The notes under the pieces: generated by a model
The model's database searches: none
What the model was told of the DNA's origin: nothing
Seen by the model: the letters and a program-made list of their open reading frames with translations, nothing else
Position numbers and translations under genes: made by a program
Assembly (NCBI RefSeq): GCF_036924745.1
Contig: NZ_JAZHSD010000001.1
Location: forward strand, 5,952,001 to 6,016,000
DNA length: 64,000 nucleotides
Source of the DNA: Bradyrhizobium sp. AZCC 1693
GTDB taxonomy: Bacteria; Pseudomonadota; Alphaproteobacteria; Rhizobiales; Xanthobacteraceae
Direction of reading: 5' to 3'
Part shown: positions 33,501-43,763 of the stretch, one piece after another
How positions within the stretch are numbered: position 1 is the stretch's first letter
Layout of the letters: each line of letters starts with the position of its first letter

Positions 33501-33833
33501 TCACCAGCCGGAAACCGGGTAGCCGACTTCCGTGGTGTAGTCGTAGGGGGCGTAGCCGAAAGAAGGCACCGGTGCGCCAAACGCGGGGGCTGGCACATAG
33601 GTCCGAGGGCTCACCACGACGGTGCGTGGCCGTACAATCGGCGGTGCCGCGATAACCGGCGCCGGTGCGACGTAAACGCTGCCCGGAGCCACTGGCGCCG
33701 AATAGGGGTCGGCATACGAATCCACATACGAATCCACATAGATTGCCTGCGCCGATGCACCGGTGACGCCGAAGGCCAACGCGCCGGCGATCGCCAGGCC
33801 GGCCGTCGAGCAAATGCGCGATCTCGTTGTCAT
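33501..33833 (-). CDS. Small secreted Pro/Val/Tyr-rich protein
   Basis: A 110-residue exported protein. The ATG at 33831-33833 has GGAG ten bases upstream. A signal peptide (cleavage near 'GASA|QAI') is followed by a tandem 'YVDSYVDSYADPYSAP' repeat and low-complexity 'VAPAPVIAAPPIVRPRTVVV' sequence, with no cysteine in the mature part. I do not recognise a defined family; similar Tyr/Pro-rich exported proteins are frequent in Bradyrhizobium. Possible cell-surface or envelope protein. Confidence 0.8.
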   Translation of the reverse strand: MTTRSRICSTAGLAIAGALAFGVTGASAQAIYVDSYVDSYADPYSAPVAPGSVYVAPAPVIAAPPIVRPRTVVVSPRTYVPAPAFGAPVPSFGYAPYDYTTEVGYPVSGW

Positions 33834-33950
33834 GTTCCGCAATCTCCTTTACTGCCTTGTTACGGCTTCCAACCGAACCCACGCCACGCGCGGTCGTTCC
33901 CGGCGCTCACGAGTTTTTGGCCGCAAGTTCCATCGTGATGGCCTCGCAGT

Positions 33951-34874
33951 TTAGGAACCGGCCAGGATATCGGTATCCAGCGGGCGATCGCGTGAAGCAA
34001 ACCATTCAGCGCGAAGCGCTGCGCGGCGGCGACCGCGATCGTTGATCGGCAGCTTCAATGCCTCGAGCAGTCCCTGAACCTCGCCGCGCGCGGGCAGGCG
34101 TGACGCCTCCCCGTCGATGCCGGGCATTGTCTCGCATAGCTCGTCCAGCGCGGTGAGCCCGCGGGGGAAAAGATCCCGATAAATCGGCCGCTCGTGAAAG
34201 CCGGTCGCTACCCGGAAACCTGCATTAAGGGCGAGCTCCTGCAAGCAGCCGCAAAGAACCTGGGCGGTAGATGATCGTTGCGGCGAAATCCGGTTGCGAA
34301 CGACCACCCAATCGATGCGGCCGCCATCGACCGGCCGGCGATGGCGGCGCGTCTCGCGCACCAACTCGCCGTAATGGCTGACCCCGGTGACCGTCAACGT
34401 GACCGGATCGAGCGTCGCCAGCACATCGAGGTCGAGAAAACTGTCGTTGAGCGGCGTCACCAGGGTGTCGGTGATCGAATGCGCGAGCCGCATGAGATAG
34501 CTGTCATGCGGGGGCGTATCGATCACGACGAAGTCATGGCGATCCTGCGCAGCGGCTATGGCCCGCTGGAAACTGGAGCATTCGGCGGCCTCGTTTTCCG
34601 CCACCATGGCACCTTCGACGCGTGCGATGCAGAAATGCGTCGGCAACTCCAGATCTATCTGGCGCCGCCGCGCCCAGCCGCGCCGGCTCTCGACATAATG
34701 GGTGAGGGTCCGCTGTCGGCCGTCGAGGTCGACGGTTGCGACGCGCTGGCCGGCCTTCAGCAGCGCAACGGCGACATGCATCGCGATTGTGGTTTTACCC
34801 GAGCCGCCCTTCTCGTTTCCGACCACGACGACATGCGGCGGCGAGCGCAATTGATGTACGGGCGCGGTAAGCAC
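33951..34874 (-). CDS. MipZ-like ParA/MinD-family ATPase
   Basis: A 307-residue ATPase. The deviant Walker A motif 'EKGGSGKTT' is at residues 21-29 in 'VVVGNEKGGSGKTTIAMHVAVALLKAG', followed by 'VATVDLDGRQRTLTHYVESR', the block that marks MipZ (division-plane positioning ATPase of alphaproteobacteria). 'FVVIDTPPHDSYLMRLAHS' is the switch/Walker B region. Canonical MipZ forms a ParB-dependent gradient that inhibits FtsZ. Here it lies beside groESL without other division genes, so it may be a paralogue. Confidence 0.87.
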   Translation of the reverse strand: MLTAPVHQLRSPPHVVVVGNEKGGSGKTTIAMHVAVALLKAGQRVATVDLDGRQRTLTHYVESRRGWARRRQIDLELPTHFCIARVEGAMVAENEAAECSSFQRAIAAAQDRHDFVVIDTPPHDSYLMRLAHSITDTLVTPLNDSFLDLDVLATLDPVTLTVTGVSHYGELVRETRRHRRPVDGGRIDWVVVRNRISPQRSSTAQVLCGCLQELALNAGFRVATGFHERPIYRDLFPRGLTALDELCETMPGIDGEASRLPARGEVQGLLEALKLPINDRGRRRAALRAEWFASRDRPLDTDILAGS

Positions 34875-35037
34875 GGCTGCGCCTCGAACCGTCGGTTGCT
34901 TTCAAGCCTGCTCAGGAGACACGCCGCCGCAAGGCGGTGGCAGTCCTGCACGGCAGGCAAGGAGATAACTGACCATGCAACCGTTCGTTCCTGGGACGCC
35001 TCCAGCCGCCTGCCATCAACCATTTTGCCGCAAGCCA

Positions 35038-35066
35038 CTTGAAGCGCAACGCTGATCCACCTAGGT
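35038..35066 (+). promoter_or_regulatory. Possible heat-shock (RpoH-type) promoter of groESL
   Basis: CTTGAA at 35038-35043 with a CCTAGGT-like element about 17 bases on is a weak match to the alphaproteobacterial sigma-32 pattern. I looked for the CIRCE inverted repeat (TTAGCACTC-N9-GAGTGCTAA) in 34875-35143 and did not see it, so HrcA control is unlikely for this copy. Confidence 0.3.
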
Positions 35067-35143
35067 CGCATACTGCAGCCAGCGATCGCCCACTCGATGG
35101 CTGTGATCCCGTCAACGTTCGCAAGCCGCTTAGGAGGAGCGCA

Positions 35144-35458
35144 ATGAAATTCCGTCCGCTTCATGATCGGGTAGTCGTTAAACGTGTCGAGGCCGAGGAG
35201 AAGACTGCCGGAGGCATTATCATTCCCGATACCGCCAAGGAGAAGCCGCAGCAGGGCGAGGTCGTTGCGGTCGGCCCCGGAGGGCGCGACGAGGCCGGTA
35301 GGCTCGTTCCGATCGACCTTCAGGTGGGCGATCGCGTGCTGTTCGGCAAATGGTCGGGCACCGAGGTCAAGATCGACGGCACCGAGTATTTGATCATGAA
35401 AGAAAACGACATCATGGGCGTGCTGGTGGAGTCCGGCGCCAGCCGCAAGGCGGCTTGA
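35144..35458 (+). CDS. groES: Co-chaperonin GroES
   Basis: The ATG follows TAGGAGGAG and gives 104 residues. The protein starts '[35 protein letters not shown]' with the mobile loop that contacts GroEL (GGIII) and ends '[23 protein letters not shown]', with a short non-standard tail after the family's usual 'DIMGV'. It caps the GroEL ring. The groEL start is 53 bases after the stop, as in typical groESL operons. Confidence 0.96.
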   Translation: MKFRPLHDRVVVKRVEAEEKTAGGIIIPDTAKEKPQQGEVVAVGPGGRDEAGRLVPIDLQVGDRVLFGKWSGTEVKIDGTEYLIMKENDIMGVLVESGASRKAA

Positions 35459-35478
35459 AAGCCCACCCGACGTAGTGA

Positions 35479-37152
<1,674 letters not shown>

Positions 37153-37293
37153 ATAGGCCGCGAGGTGATTGGCGCGCCCGCAATGCCGCGCCACTTTACG
37201 ATTTTGCACGATACTGTGCGATGTCGCCGCCGCGGCCCGCGCGAACATCGCCGGATCCTCATCGCGTCGCGGACGTGTGAGCCCTGCGTGATC

Positions 37294-37599
37294 TCAAGCC
37301 CGAGACCGCCGACCCTTGCTTGCCTGACCTTGCACGTACTCGCGCAACGCCCGATTGATGCGTGTTTGATAGCCTTCATTGGATTTCGTGTGGCTCTTGA
37401 ACCAGGCGACGACATCGGCATCGAGGCGAAGTGTCAGTTGCTGCTTGACGGGCCGATAGAACAGCCCACGCTTGGCGCCGGACCAGTCAAGGAGTTCCGG
37501 CGCGTCCGACGTGTCGATGGCGCTATCGGGTAGCGTCCCCAGCGACTTCAGTTCCGCCAGTTGCTCACGCGTCAACCGCTTAGAAGTTTCCTTCTTCAT
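37294..37599 (-). CDS. brnA: BrnA antitoxin
   Basis: A 101-residue antitoxin. The middle 'YRPVKQQLTLRLDADVVAWFK' and the C-terminal 'NEGYQTRINRALREYVQGQA' form the ribbon-helix-helix domain of BrnA, which represses its own operon. It starts just inside the end of the brnT gene (overlap of 20 bases, 37580-37599). The gene is intact even though the toxin is frameshifted. It neutralises BrnT ribonuclease when present. Confidence 0.88.
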   Translation of the reverse strand: MKKETSKRLTREQLAELKSLGTLPDSAIDTSDAPELLDWSGAKRGLFYRPVKQQLTLRLDADVVAWFKSHTKSNEGYQTRINRALREYVQGQASKGRRSRA

Positions 37600-37868
37600 A
37601 GGCTTTCCTTTCGTGGGCGGTGGCCTTTCGCGCGCTGATGATGCGGCCGACCGGCTCGCCTGCTTCGGATTCGGCTTCCGGCCAGGTGTGAATCACCAGC
37701 AGCAACACCGGCCCGACAAGTCCGATGGTGTGCCAGCGATCTCCATCCGGATGCGGGTCGGGCTTCGAGGCTGAGCGGATCATCAAACACCAGCACCGCG
37801 GTTTCGAACAACAGGCCGTGCTTGGCACGGTTCACCGCCGCTTTATCCGGGTCCCACGTCCAGCGCAC
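37580..37868 (-). pseudogene. brnT: BrnT toxin gene, frameshifted
   Basis: The minus strand reads 'VRWTWDPDKAAVNRAKHGLL' and 'FETAVLVFDDPLSLE', a textbook BrnT start, then loses frame at about 37765-37775. The family's C-terminal half continues in the next frame: 'PDPHPDGDRWHTIGLVGPVL', 'LLVIHTWP', and 'GRIISARKATAHERKAYEEG' to the TAA at 37580-37582. A one-base shift (loss of two or gain of one base) splits the toxin. The GTG at 37866-37868 is the likely start. The fragment cannot form a complete BrnT ribonuclease. Confidence 0.85.
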
Positions 37869-37883
37869 CGCCGCACTACACAA

Positions 37884-38355
37884 GGACGGTCGAGCAGCGG
37901 CAACGCGCAGACGATCACTCGCTGCGGCGGGCTAATGCAAGTTCGACTGCGGGTAGGGCTCCTCGCCCAAAATCACACCGGACAGCGCTATTGCGGGCCC
38001 TCGGGGTTTTAACGGATTGTGCAATGATGGAGGAGTGCCGCTGATTTGCCCGACGTGTCAAGTATTCGCGCAAAGCGTCCATGTCGACGATCGCCCGCTA
38101 CTTTGCATGGGGTTGTTTTCGATATTTTGGTTGGGGGCCATAGCGACGCGGTGTGGCAGCGAGGTATCCTGCCTGAGGCCAGGCGCTGGCGAGGCCTTCG
38201 CTGTACCGAAATGCCGCGCCAGTCACCGGAGATCCAATCTCGCTACGGCGGATGCCTTCGGAGGCGAAACGCACTTGTCTTGATGTCGCTGCCGGCTTGA
38301 ACCGAAGGGATCGCCAACCGATGGAAGCTTGGATAAATCCGCGACGCGCCGAACC
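37884..38355. other. 472-base gap without a recognisable gene
   Basis: Between brnT and the HNH gene I see nothing I can support. Short frames on the plus strand (38017-38283 and 38046-38300) have no family resemblance, no good ribosome-binding site and atypical composition. The region may hold a promoter for unknown transcripts or be debris beside the broken toxin-antitoxin locus. Confidence 0.5.
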
Positions 38356-38913
38356 TTACGGATCGAGCTCGGTATCCCAATATAAATAATCCAGCCAGCT
38401 ATCGTGCAGATAGTTCGGCGGAAACAATCGCCCGTTCCGATGCAGTTGATGGACCGTCGGCGCGAACGGGTGTTGCCGCGGAAACATCCGCGCCTGCTGC
38501 GGCGTCAGATTGCCCTTGCGCAGATTGCACGGCGAGCAGGCCGCGACGACATTTTCCCAGGTGGTCTGGCCGCCCTTGCTGCGCGGGATGATGTGATCGA
38601 AGGTCAGGTCGTCATGCGCGTGGCAGTATTGGCAGACAAAGCGATCGCGCAGGAAGACGTTGAACCGGGTGAAGGCGGGATGCGTGGTCGGCTTGACGAA
38701 CGACTTCAGCGACACCACGCTCGGAAGCTGGATCTCGAAGCTCGGGCTGTGCACCGCGCGGTCATAGTGCTCGACGATGTTGACGCGATCGAGAAACACC
38801 GCCTTGATCGCGTCCTGCCACGACCAGAGAGACAGCGGGTAGTAACTCAGCGGCCGGAAATCCGCGTTCAGCACCAGTACCGGCCAACCGCCCTGCGAGA
38901 CATGTGCGTTCAA
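38356..38913 (-). CDS. HNH endonuclease
   Basis: A 185-residue protein. The zinc-stabilised HNH core lies at about residues 94-132: C94-x2-C97, 'TFDHIIPRSKGGQTTWENVVAAC', with D106-H107 at the active site and C126-x2-C129. The N-terminal part 'WPVLVLNADFRPLSYYPLSLWSWQDAIK' is typical of the group commonly found as a lone HNH nuclease in alphaproteobacteria. Role unknown, perhaps defence or repair. It is divergent from the ClC channel gene. Confidence 0.9.
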   Translation of the reverse strand: MNAHVSQGGWPVLVLNADFRPLSYYPLSLWSWQDAIKAVFLDRVNIVEHYDRAVHSPSFEIQLPSVVSLKSFVKPTTHPAFTRFNVFLRDRFVCQYCHAHDDLTFDHIIPRSKGGQTTWENVVAACSPCNLRKGNLTPQQARMFPRQHPFAPTVHQLHRNGRLFPPNYLHDSWLDYLYWDTELDP

Positions 38914-39107
38914 GTAACGCTCCTGACCCCCATGTTAGCTGCGAAGCAGCATGCGCCTTTGCATACTACAGGCAGCGTGACGGGATTGTGAAGAGCGTTC
39001 CGGGCCTTATCCGCCGGTGTCACCGTTCCGCCCGGATTTGCATCGTGGCCGCGAAGACCGCTAAATCGGACGGACAGGCGTCGTTTGGCCGCTGGCGGAC
39101 CTCAGAA

Positions 39108-40868
39108 ATGGGCACCCCTTCACGTTATCTTGAGGCGCCGCGCCGGTTGCGGGCGTTCGTTCGCGCCCATGAAACGAGCCTGGTGGTGCTGGCGGCGATG
39201 ATCGGAACCATCGGCGGCTTGGTGGTGCTGGCGATGAGTGTGGCGGTGGCGGCCCTGCACGCGCTGCTGTTCAACATCAGCATCACGGAGCGGCTTTCCA
39301 GCCAGCCGAGTATCGAGGCGCTGCGGGCTGTGCTGGTTCCGAGCCTCGGCGGCTTGCTGCTGGGGGCGGCGTTACTGCTGTTGCTGCGCTGGCGTCCCGC
39401 GCGCGAGATCGATCCGATCGAGGCCAACGCCTTGCATGGCGGGCGGATGTCGTTTCGCGGCAGTGTCATCGTGGCCCTGCAGACCACCTGGTCCAGCGGC
39501 GTCGGGGCGTCGGTCGGCCTTGAAGCGGGATATACCCAGCTTGCGAGCGGTCTTGCCGCATCGCTCGGCCGTGGATTTCACCTGCGCCGCGCCGACCAGC
39601 GCATCATGGTCGGCTGCGGAGCGGCGGCTGCGATCTCGGGCGCGTTCGGCGCCCCCCTCGCCGGTGCGTTCTATGCGTTCGAACTCGTGATCGGAGGCTA
39701 TACGCCAGCGAGCCTGACGCCGGTCGGCGTCGCCGCCGTGGCGGGTTATTTTGTCACGCATGGATTTCAGGAATTGTCGCTCGGCATCAGCATCGGCCCG
39801 GTCGGCGACGTGGTCGGGCGCGATCTTGCGGTTGCCGCGCTGCTCGGCGTTCTGGCGGCGCTGTTCGGCATCCTCATCATGCGCGGCGTGGCGTTATGCG
39901 AGGCGGGACTTGCGAAGACCCGTCTCTGGCCGCCGCTGCGCCCGGCACTCGCCGGCCTCGCGGTCGGTCTGCTCGCGCTGCTGACGCCACAGGTGATGTC
40001 ATCGGGGCATGGCGCACTGCATTTTTCCGGCCTCGTCTCGATGCCGTTGCAGATCATCGCCGGAGTCTTCGTCCTGAAGGCGCTGGCCTCGATCGTCTCG
40101 CTTGGCTCCGGCTTCCGCGGCGGATTGTTCTTCGCCACGCTGTTCATGGGCGCGCTCGGCGGCCGCCTGTACGCCGCCGGCGTCGACCTGGTCTGGCCGG
40201 GTCTTGCGCTGGATCCCAATGTCTATGCCGTGATCGGGATGAGCGCGCTGTCGGCGTCCGTGATCGGCGGCCCGCTGACGATGTCGTTCATCGCACTGGA
40301 ATCGACCGGCAACCTTTGGCTCACCACGGTGGTGCTGGTCGCGGTCATGATCTCCACCCAGATCACCCGCGAATTGTTCGGCTACTCCTTTGCGACCTGG
40401 CGCCTGCATCTGCGCGGCGAGACCATCCGCAGCGCCGCCGACGTCGGCTGGATCCGCGATCTCACGGTCCGGCGCCTGATGCGGCCGGATGTCGCCACGG
40501 TCGATGCCGGTATCGGGATCGAGGCCTTCCGGGTGAAATTTCCGCTGGGGTCGAAGACGCAGGTCGTCGCGGTCGATGCTACCGGGCGCTATGTCGGGCT
40601 CGCGGTGGTAGCCGAAGCACACGCACCGGAAATCGACGCCGCGCGCGGCCTTGTCGGCATCCTGCATCATCGCGACGTCGTGCTGCATCCGGTCATGAAC
40701 ATTCAGGAAGCCATCGCTGTCTTTGATGCTGCCGAAGCAGAATCGCTGGCGGTCGTCGAAGCCGATGGCGAACGCCGGCCGGTCGGGATTCTCACTGAAG
40801 CCCATGCCATGCGTCGCTACGCGGAAGAATCCGACAAACGCAGGCGGGAGGCGATCGGCGAGGTTTGA
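39108..40868 (+). CDS. ClC-type chloride channel/antiporter with CBS domains
   Basis: A 586-residue protein. The ClC domain (about 30-435) contains the selectivity/gating segment 'SSGVGASVGLEAGYTQL' (Glu retained, as in the Glu148 position) and 'SGAFGAPLAGAFYAFELVIGG'. Ten or more hydrophobic segments are seen. A cytosolic CBS pair follows (about 455-575): 'VRRLMRPDVATVDAGIGIEAF' and 'VLHPVMNIQEAIAVFDAAEAESLAVVEADG'. It moves chloride or related anions across the inner membrane. Start at ATG 39108; GTG 39045 is an alternative. Confidence 0.9.
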   Translation: MGTPSRYLEAPRRLRAFVRAHETSLVVLAAMIGTIGGLVVLAMSVAVAALHALLFNISITERLSSQPSIEALRAVLVPSLGGLLLGAALLLLLRWRPAREIDPIEANALHGGRMSFRGSVIVALQTTWSSGVGASVGLEAGYTQLASGLAASLGRGFHLRRADQRIMVGCGAAAAISGAFGAPLAGAFYAFELVIGGYTPASLTPVGVAAVAGYFVTHGFQELSLGISIGPVGDVVGRDLAVAALLGVLAALFGILIMRGVALCEAGLAKTRLWPPLRPALAGLAVGLLALLTPQVMSSGHGALHFSGLVSMPLQIIAGVFVLKALASIVSLGSGFRGGLFFATLFMGALGGRLYAAGVDLVWPGLALDPNVYAVIGMSALSASVIGGPLTMSFIALESTGNLWLTTVVLVAVMISTQITRELFGYSFATWRLHLRGETIRSAADVGWIRDLTVRRLMRPDVATVDAGIGIEAFRVKFPLGSKTQVVAVDATGRYVGLAVVAEAHAPEIDAARGLVGILHHRDVVLHPVMNIQEAIAVFDAAEAESLAVVEADGERRPVGILTEAHAMRRYAEESDKRRREAIGEV

Positions 40869-40878
40869 GCAGTAGCCG

Positions 40879-41099
40879 TTACGGCTTGGCAGCGCTGGTG
40901 ACGAGCTTCAGGCCCAGGCCGAGCAGTGCCGCCGCGCCGAAGATGGCGCCTCTCACGCCCATACCTACGCTGTGGCAAGCGCCCGGATTCGGCTTGATGC
41001 GACAGCCACGCGAGCCACCATCACGAAGCTCGGCCCGGGGCTGATCACGCCAATGCTGAGCGCGGCGACGATGCTGGCGAGCGTTGCTAGTTCTTGCAT
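40879..41099 (-). pseudogene. Truncated LysE-family exporter remnant
   Basis: From an ATG at 41097-41099 (GGAGAAT upstream) the minus strand encodes 'MQELATLASIVAALSIGVIS', then 'PGPSFVMVARVAVASSR', the hallmark N-terminus of LysE/RhtB exporters, but meets TAG at 40965-40967. The next frame carries on with 'GMGVRGAIFGAAALLGLGLK', then 'LVTSAAKP' and stop at 40879. Two added bases near 40966 restore the frame. The other four helices of LysE are missing altogether, so this is a short, frameshifted stub. Confidence 0.8.
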
Positions 41100-41147
41100 T
41101 GTCTATTCTCCTGGTGGTCTGCACGGGCTTGAGTATCACGGGCTGGG

Positions 41148-41573
41148 CTATTCAGTGTGCGGCGGGGCTTTGACCGCCCATTCCGGATCGGCGCCGAACG
41201 GATGGTCCATGAAAAACACCCAGCTGCCATCAGGTAACCGGCGATGAACCTCCATGCCGTGATGATGCACTTCGGTTGGCTTGCCGTCCTTGTCGGTGCC
41301 CTTGATCAGCCATTGCGATCGCGTCATCGCGAAATCGCCGGAAACCGTCGTGTGATGGGTCACGACATCCATGTGCGGCTTCAATCCGACATAGGCGGCC
41401 ATCGTCTTGCGGATGCCGTCGGCGCCGCGCGCAATGCTGCTGCCGCCATGGACCTCGTCGACCTGAACGATCGAGGCGTCAGGGTGATACATCGCCGCCG
41501 CGGCATCGACGTCCTGTGCGTTGAACGCGCGCGCCAGCCAGAGATTGCAAAGTTCGGGGGACGGAGCTCCCAT
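41148..41573 (-). CDS. SnoaL-like/nuclear transport factor 2 family protein
   Basis: A 141-residue protein of the NTF2-like fold. 'LARAFNAQDVDAAAAMYHPDASIV' is the typical start helix and strand, and 'TTVSGDFAMTRSQWLIKGTDKDGKPTEVHHHGMEVHRRLPDGSWVFFMDHP' covers the beta-sheet with its usual C-terminal 'DGSW'. Such proteins are cyclases, isomerases or binding proteins. Its gene is divergent from a LysR regulator at 41781, so it is a likely target of that regulator (inference). Confidence 0.85.
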   Translation of the reverse strand: MGAPSPELCNLWLARAFNAQDVDAAAAMYHPDASIVQVDEVHGGSSIARGADGIRKTMAAYVGLKPHMDVVTHHTTVSGDFAMTRSQWLIKGTDKDGKPTEVHHHGMEVHRRLPDGSWVFFMDHPFGADPEWAVKAPPHTE

Positions 41574-41744
41574 GGCTCAACTCCCATGTTCAGGGTTGGT
41601 CGATCAGCGAGATGACGCAGCGGCCGCATGCTTCGGTGCAAAGCTGCACCGGTGTCATGCTGTGTTCCCTCATCGCGCTTTCGCGTTGCTCCGACAGGTA
41701 ACGTCTGGCGGCGCGGAAAGCACATTGGAATTGCGCCAGCGTCA

Positions 41745-41760
41745 CTTGCGAAACTGCAAG
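41745..41760. promoter_or_regulatory. Possible LysR-binding dyad in the divergent promoter
   Basis: CTTGC-N6-GCAAG (41745-41760) lies 20 bases before the LysR start and within the 207-base gap to the SnoaL-like gene. It is a short interrupted dyad without strong support. Confidence 0.3.
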
Positions 41761-41780
41761 GAACCCCTAGCTGTGCAGCC

Positions 41781-42686
41781 ATGGAGGACTGGAACGAGCC
41801 CCAACTCGTGTTGGCGGTGCATCGGGCAAGCAGCCTCACTGGCGCCGCCAAAGCGTTGGATATCGACCACTCGACCGCGTTCCGGCGCCTGAATGCCCTG
41901 GAAGCGCGGCTTGGAGTTCGCCTGTTCGAACGGCTTCCCGGCGGCGCATACCAGGCGACATCGGCCGGAGAGCGTATGGCTGCGGCGGCCGAGCGGATGG
42001 AAGATGAGGCGCTCGCCATCGGCCGCGACATTGCCGGTCGCGACCACCGTCTCTCCGGCCGCTTGCGCGTCACTTCCTCCGAGACGTTGGCTCATCGAAA
42101 GCTGACCAGCCATCTCGCAACGTTCCGGCAGACCCATCCCGGCATCGTCGTCGAACTCGTGGTCGACAATCGCGTGCTCAACCTCTCGCGGCGCGAGGCT
42201 GATATCGCGCTTCGCCCGATGCGGCCGAAGGAAGGTGATCTGTGGGGTCGCAAGCTCGCCGATGTCGCATGGACGATATATGGCGCTATAGCCTATCTCG
42301 AGGAGAGCGGCGGGGGCCTTTCATCCCCGGAAGATCTCGGCCGTCACGCCCTGATCGGATGGGAAGAAACGGCTGTTGGCATCTTGGCTGCCGATTGGCT
42401 CAATCGAACGGCGCCGGACGACGCCTTCGTCTACCGGACCAACAGCCTCGTCAATCAGTTCACCGCCGCGAAAGCCGGCATCGGTCTCGTGCTGCTTCCC
42501 TGCTATCTCGGCGACGAAGATGCCGATCTCGCGCGCGCGCTGCCCGGTCCAGTGCCGGATCTGGCTGGCGAACTATGGATCGTGACCCACGCCGACCTCA
42601 AACGAACCGCGCGGGTCCGCGCCTTCTTCGACCTCGTCGGGGAGGGCCTTGCCCTTGAGCACAATCTGTTCGAGGGACGAGGCTGA
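41781..42686 (+). CDS. LysR-family transcriptional regulator
   Basis: A 301-residue regulator with a winged-helix domain at about residues 3-62: 'LVLAVHRASSLTGAAKALDIDHSTAFRRLNALEARLGVRLFER' including the helix-turn-helix. The effector domain shows 'GRLRVTSSETLAHRKLTSHL' and 'ELVVDNRVLNLSRREADIALRP', typical of the LysR group that regulates catabolic or small stress genes. The ATG at 41781 gives the usual N-terminus. Divergent from the SnoaL-like gene. Confidence 0.9.
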   Translation: MEDWNEPQLVLAVHRASSLTGAAKALDIDHSTAFRRLNALEARLGVRLFERLPGGAYQATSAGERMAAAAERMEDEALAIGRDIAGRDHRLSGRLRVTSSETLAHRKLTSHLATFRQTHPGIVVELVVDNRVLNLSRREADIALRPMRPKEGDLWGRKLADVAWTIYGAIAYLEESGGGLSSPEDLGRHALIGWEETAVGILAADWLNRTAPDDAFVYRTNSLVNQFTAAKAGIGLVLLPCYLGDEDADLARALPGPVPDLAGELWIVTHADLKRTARVRAFFDLVGEGLALEHNLFEGRG

Positions 42687-42697
42687 CTAGCCACAGC

Positions 42698-43669
42698 CTA
42701 GATCTTCTCCAACTTCTGCAGGCAGCGGCTCACCCGAACCTCCGGCGGCATCGGCGTGTCCGGAAAGCTGGTCTTCCAGTCGGTGACGCCGACTTCCCCG
42801 ACATAGATGTCGCCCTTCGAATCCATGGCGATGCCGTGGGGGGCGAGGAATTTGCCGGCCTCCAGCCCCGGGCCGTTCTCGCCGCCGAGGCGGGCGATGC
42901 GTTTGCCTTTTGAATCCGTGATCGAAAGCCTTGGGCCGAGATTGGGCACCTTGCGATTGACGGCCATGCCGGGCCCGAGTTCGCCGACAATGAAGGTCGG
43001 CTGCTTGCCGCTACCGCAGCGGCACAACGCGCAAGGCCGGTGCAGAAAGTTCCACTGCGTCTCATACTTGCCGTCGCCGTCGAACACCTGCACGCGATGG
43101 TTTTCGCGGTCGGCGACGTAGACCCAGCCGTCGGAATCGGTTGCGATATTGTGGACGATGTTGAATTGGCCGGGATCGGTGCCAGGCTCGCCCCAGGTCT
43201 TGAGCAGCTTTCCATCAGGCGAATATTTGTGGACGCAGGCATTGCCATAACCGTCCGAGACATAGATCTCGCCCTTCGGCGATAGCGCGGTATGGGTGCA
43301 GCGGTGAAACGGCTCGCCGCTCATGAACGGTGTCGGCTTGTTCGGAATGCCGATGGTCAGCAGCACCTTGCCGTCGGTCGTGCACTTGCGCACGGTGTGG
43401 TCGCCGTCATCGGTGCAATAGAGATTGTCGTCGGCATCGATGTGCAGGCCATGCGCGCGGTTGAACAGGCCTTCGCCCCAGTTCGTGATGAAATTGCCCT
43501 CGCGGTCGAGCACCACCATCGGATGGTCGCCGCGGTTGAACACATAGATGCGGTCCTTGCTGTCGACAGCGACCGAAGCGGCGTCGGTCAGGCTCCAGCC
43601 ATCCGGCAGCTTCGCCCAGTTTTCGACCACGCGGTAACGGTGCTCGCCCGAGCCGAGAATAGCCGGCAT
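42698..43669 (-). CDS. NHL-repeat beta-propeller protein
   Basis: A 323-residue protein built of NHL repeats: 'ASVAVDSKDRIYVFNRGDHPMVVLDREGNFITNWG', 'AHGLHIDADDNLYCTDDGDHTVRKCTTDGKVLLTIG', 'IVHNIATDSDGWVYVADRENHRVQVFDGDGKYETQW' and 'PHGIAMDSKGDIYVGEVGV' are successive blades of a six-bladed propeller like peptidyl-amidating lyase. The start at 43667-43669 follows GGGGAG. No signal peptide is seen. A substrate cannot be predicted; possible lactonase-type activity. Confidence 0.88.
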   Translation of the reverse strand: MPAILGSGEHRYRVVENWAKLPDGWSLTDAASVAVDSKDRIYVFNRGDHPMVVLDREGNFITNWGEGLFNRAHGLHIDADDNLYCTDDGDHTVRKCTTDGKVLLTIGIPNKPTPFMSGEPFHRCTHTALSPKGEIYVSDGYGNACVHKYSPDGKLLKTWGEPGTDPGQFNIVHNIATDSDGWVYVADRENHRVQVFDGDGKYETQWNFLHRPCALCRCGSGKQPTFIVGELGPGMAVNRKVPNLGPRLSITDSKGKRIARLGGENGPGLEAGKFLAPHGIAMDSKGDIYVGEVGVTDWKTSFPDTPMPPEVRVSRCLQKLEKI

Positions 43670-43763
43670 GCGTTTCTCCCCATCTGATATTTGTTGGCCA
43701 GAAGTGTCGCAGAGACCTGTCCGAAGCACGAGGGGAATTTGCGCATGGCACGTTTCTCCCAGA

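Noticed and set aside
34875..35143. CIRCE element upstream of groES
   Set aside because: I searched for TTAGCACTC-N9-GAGTGCTAA and found nothing similar.
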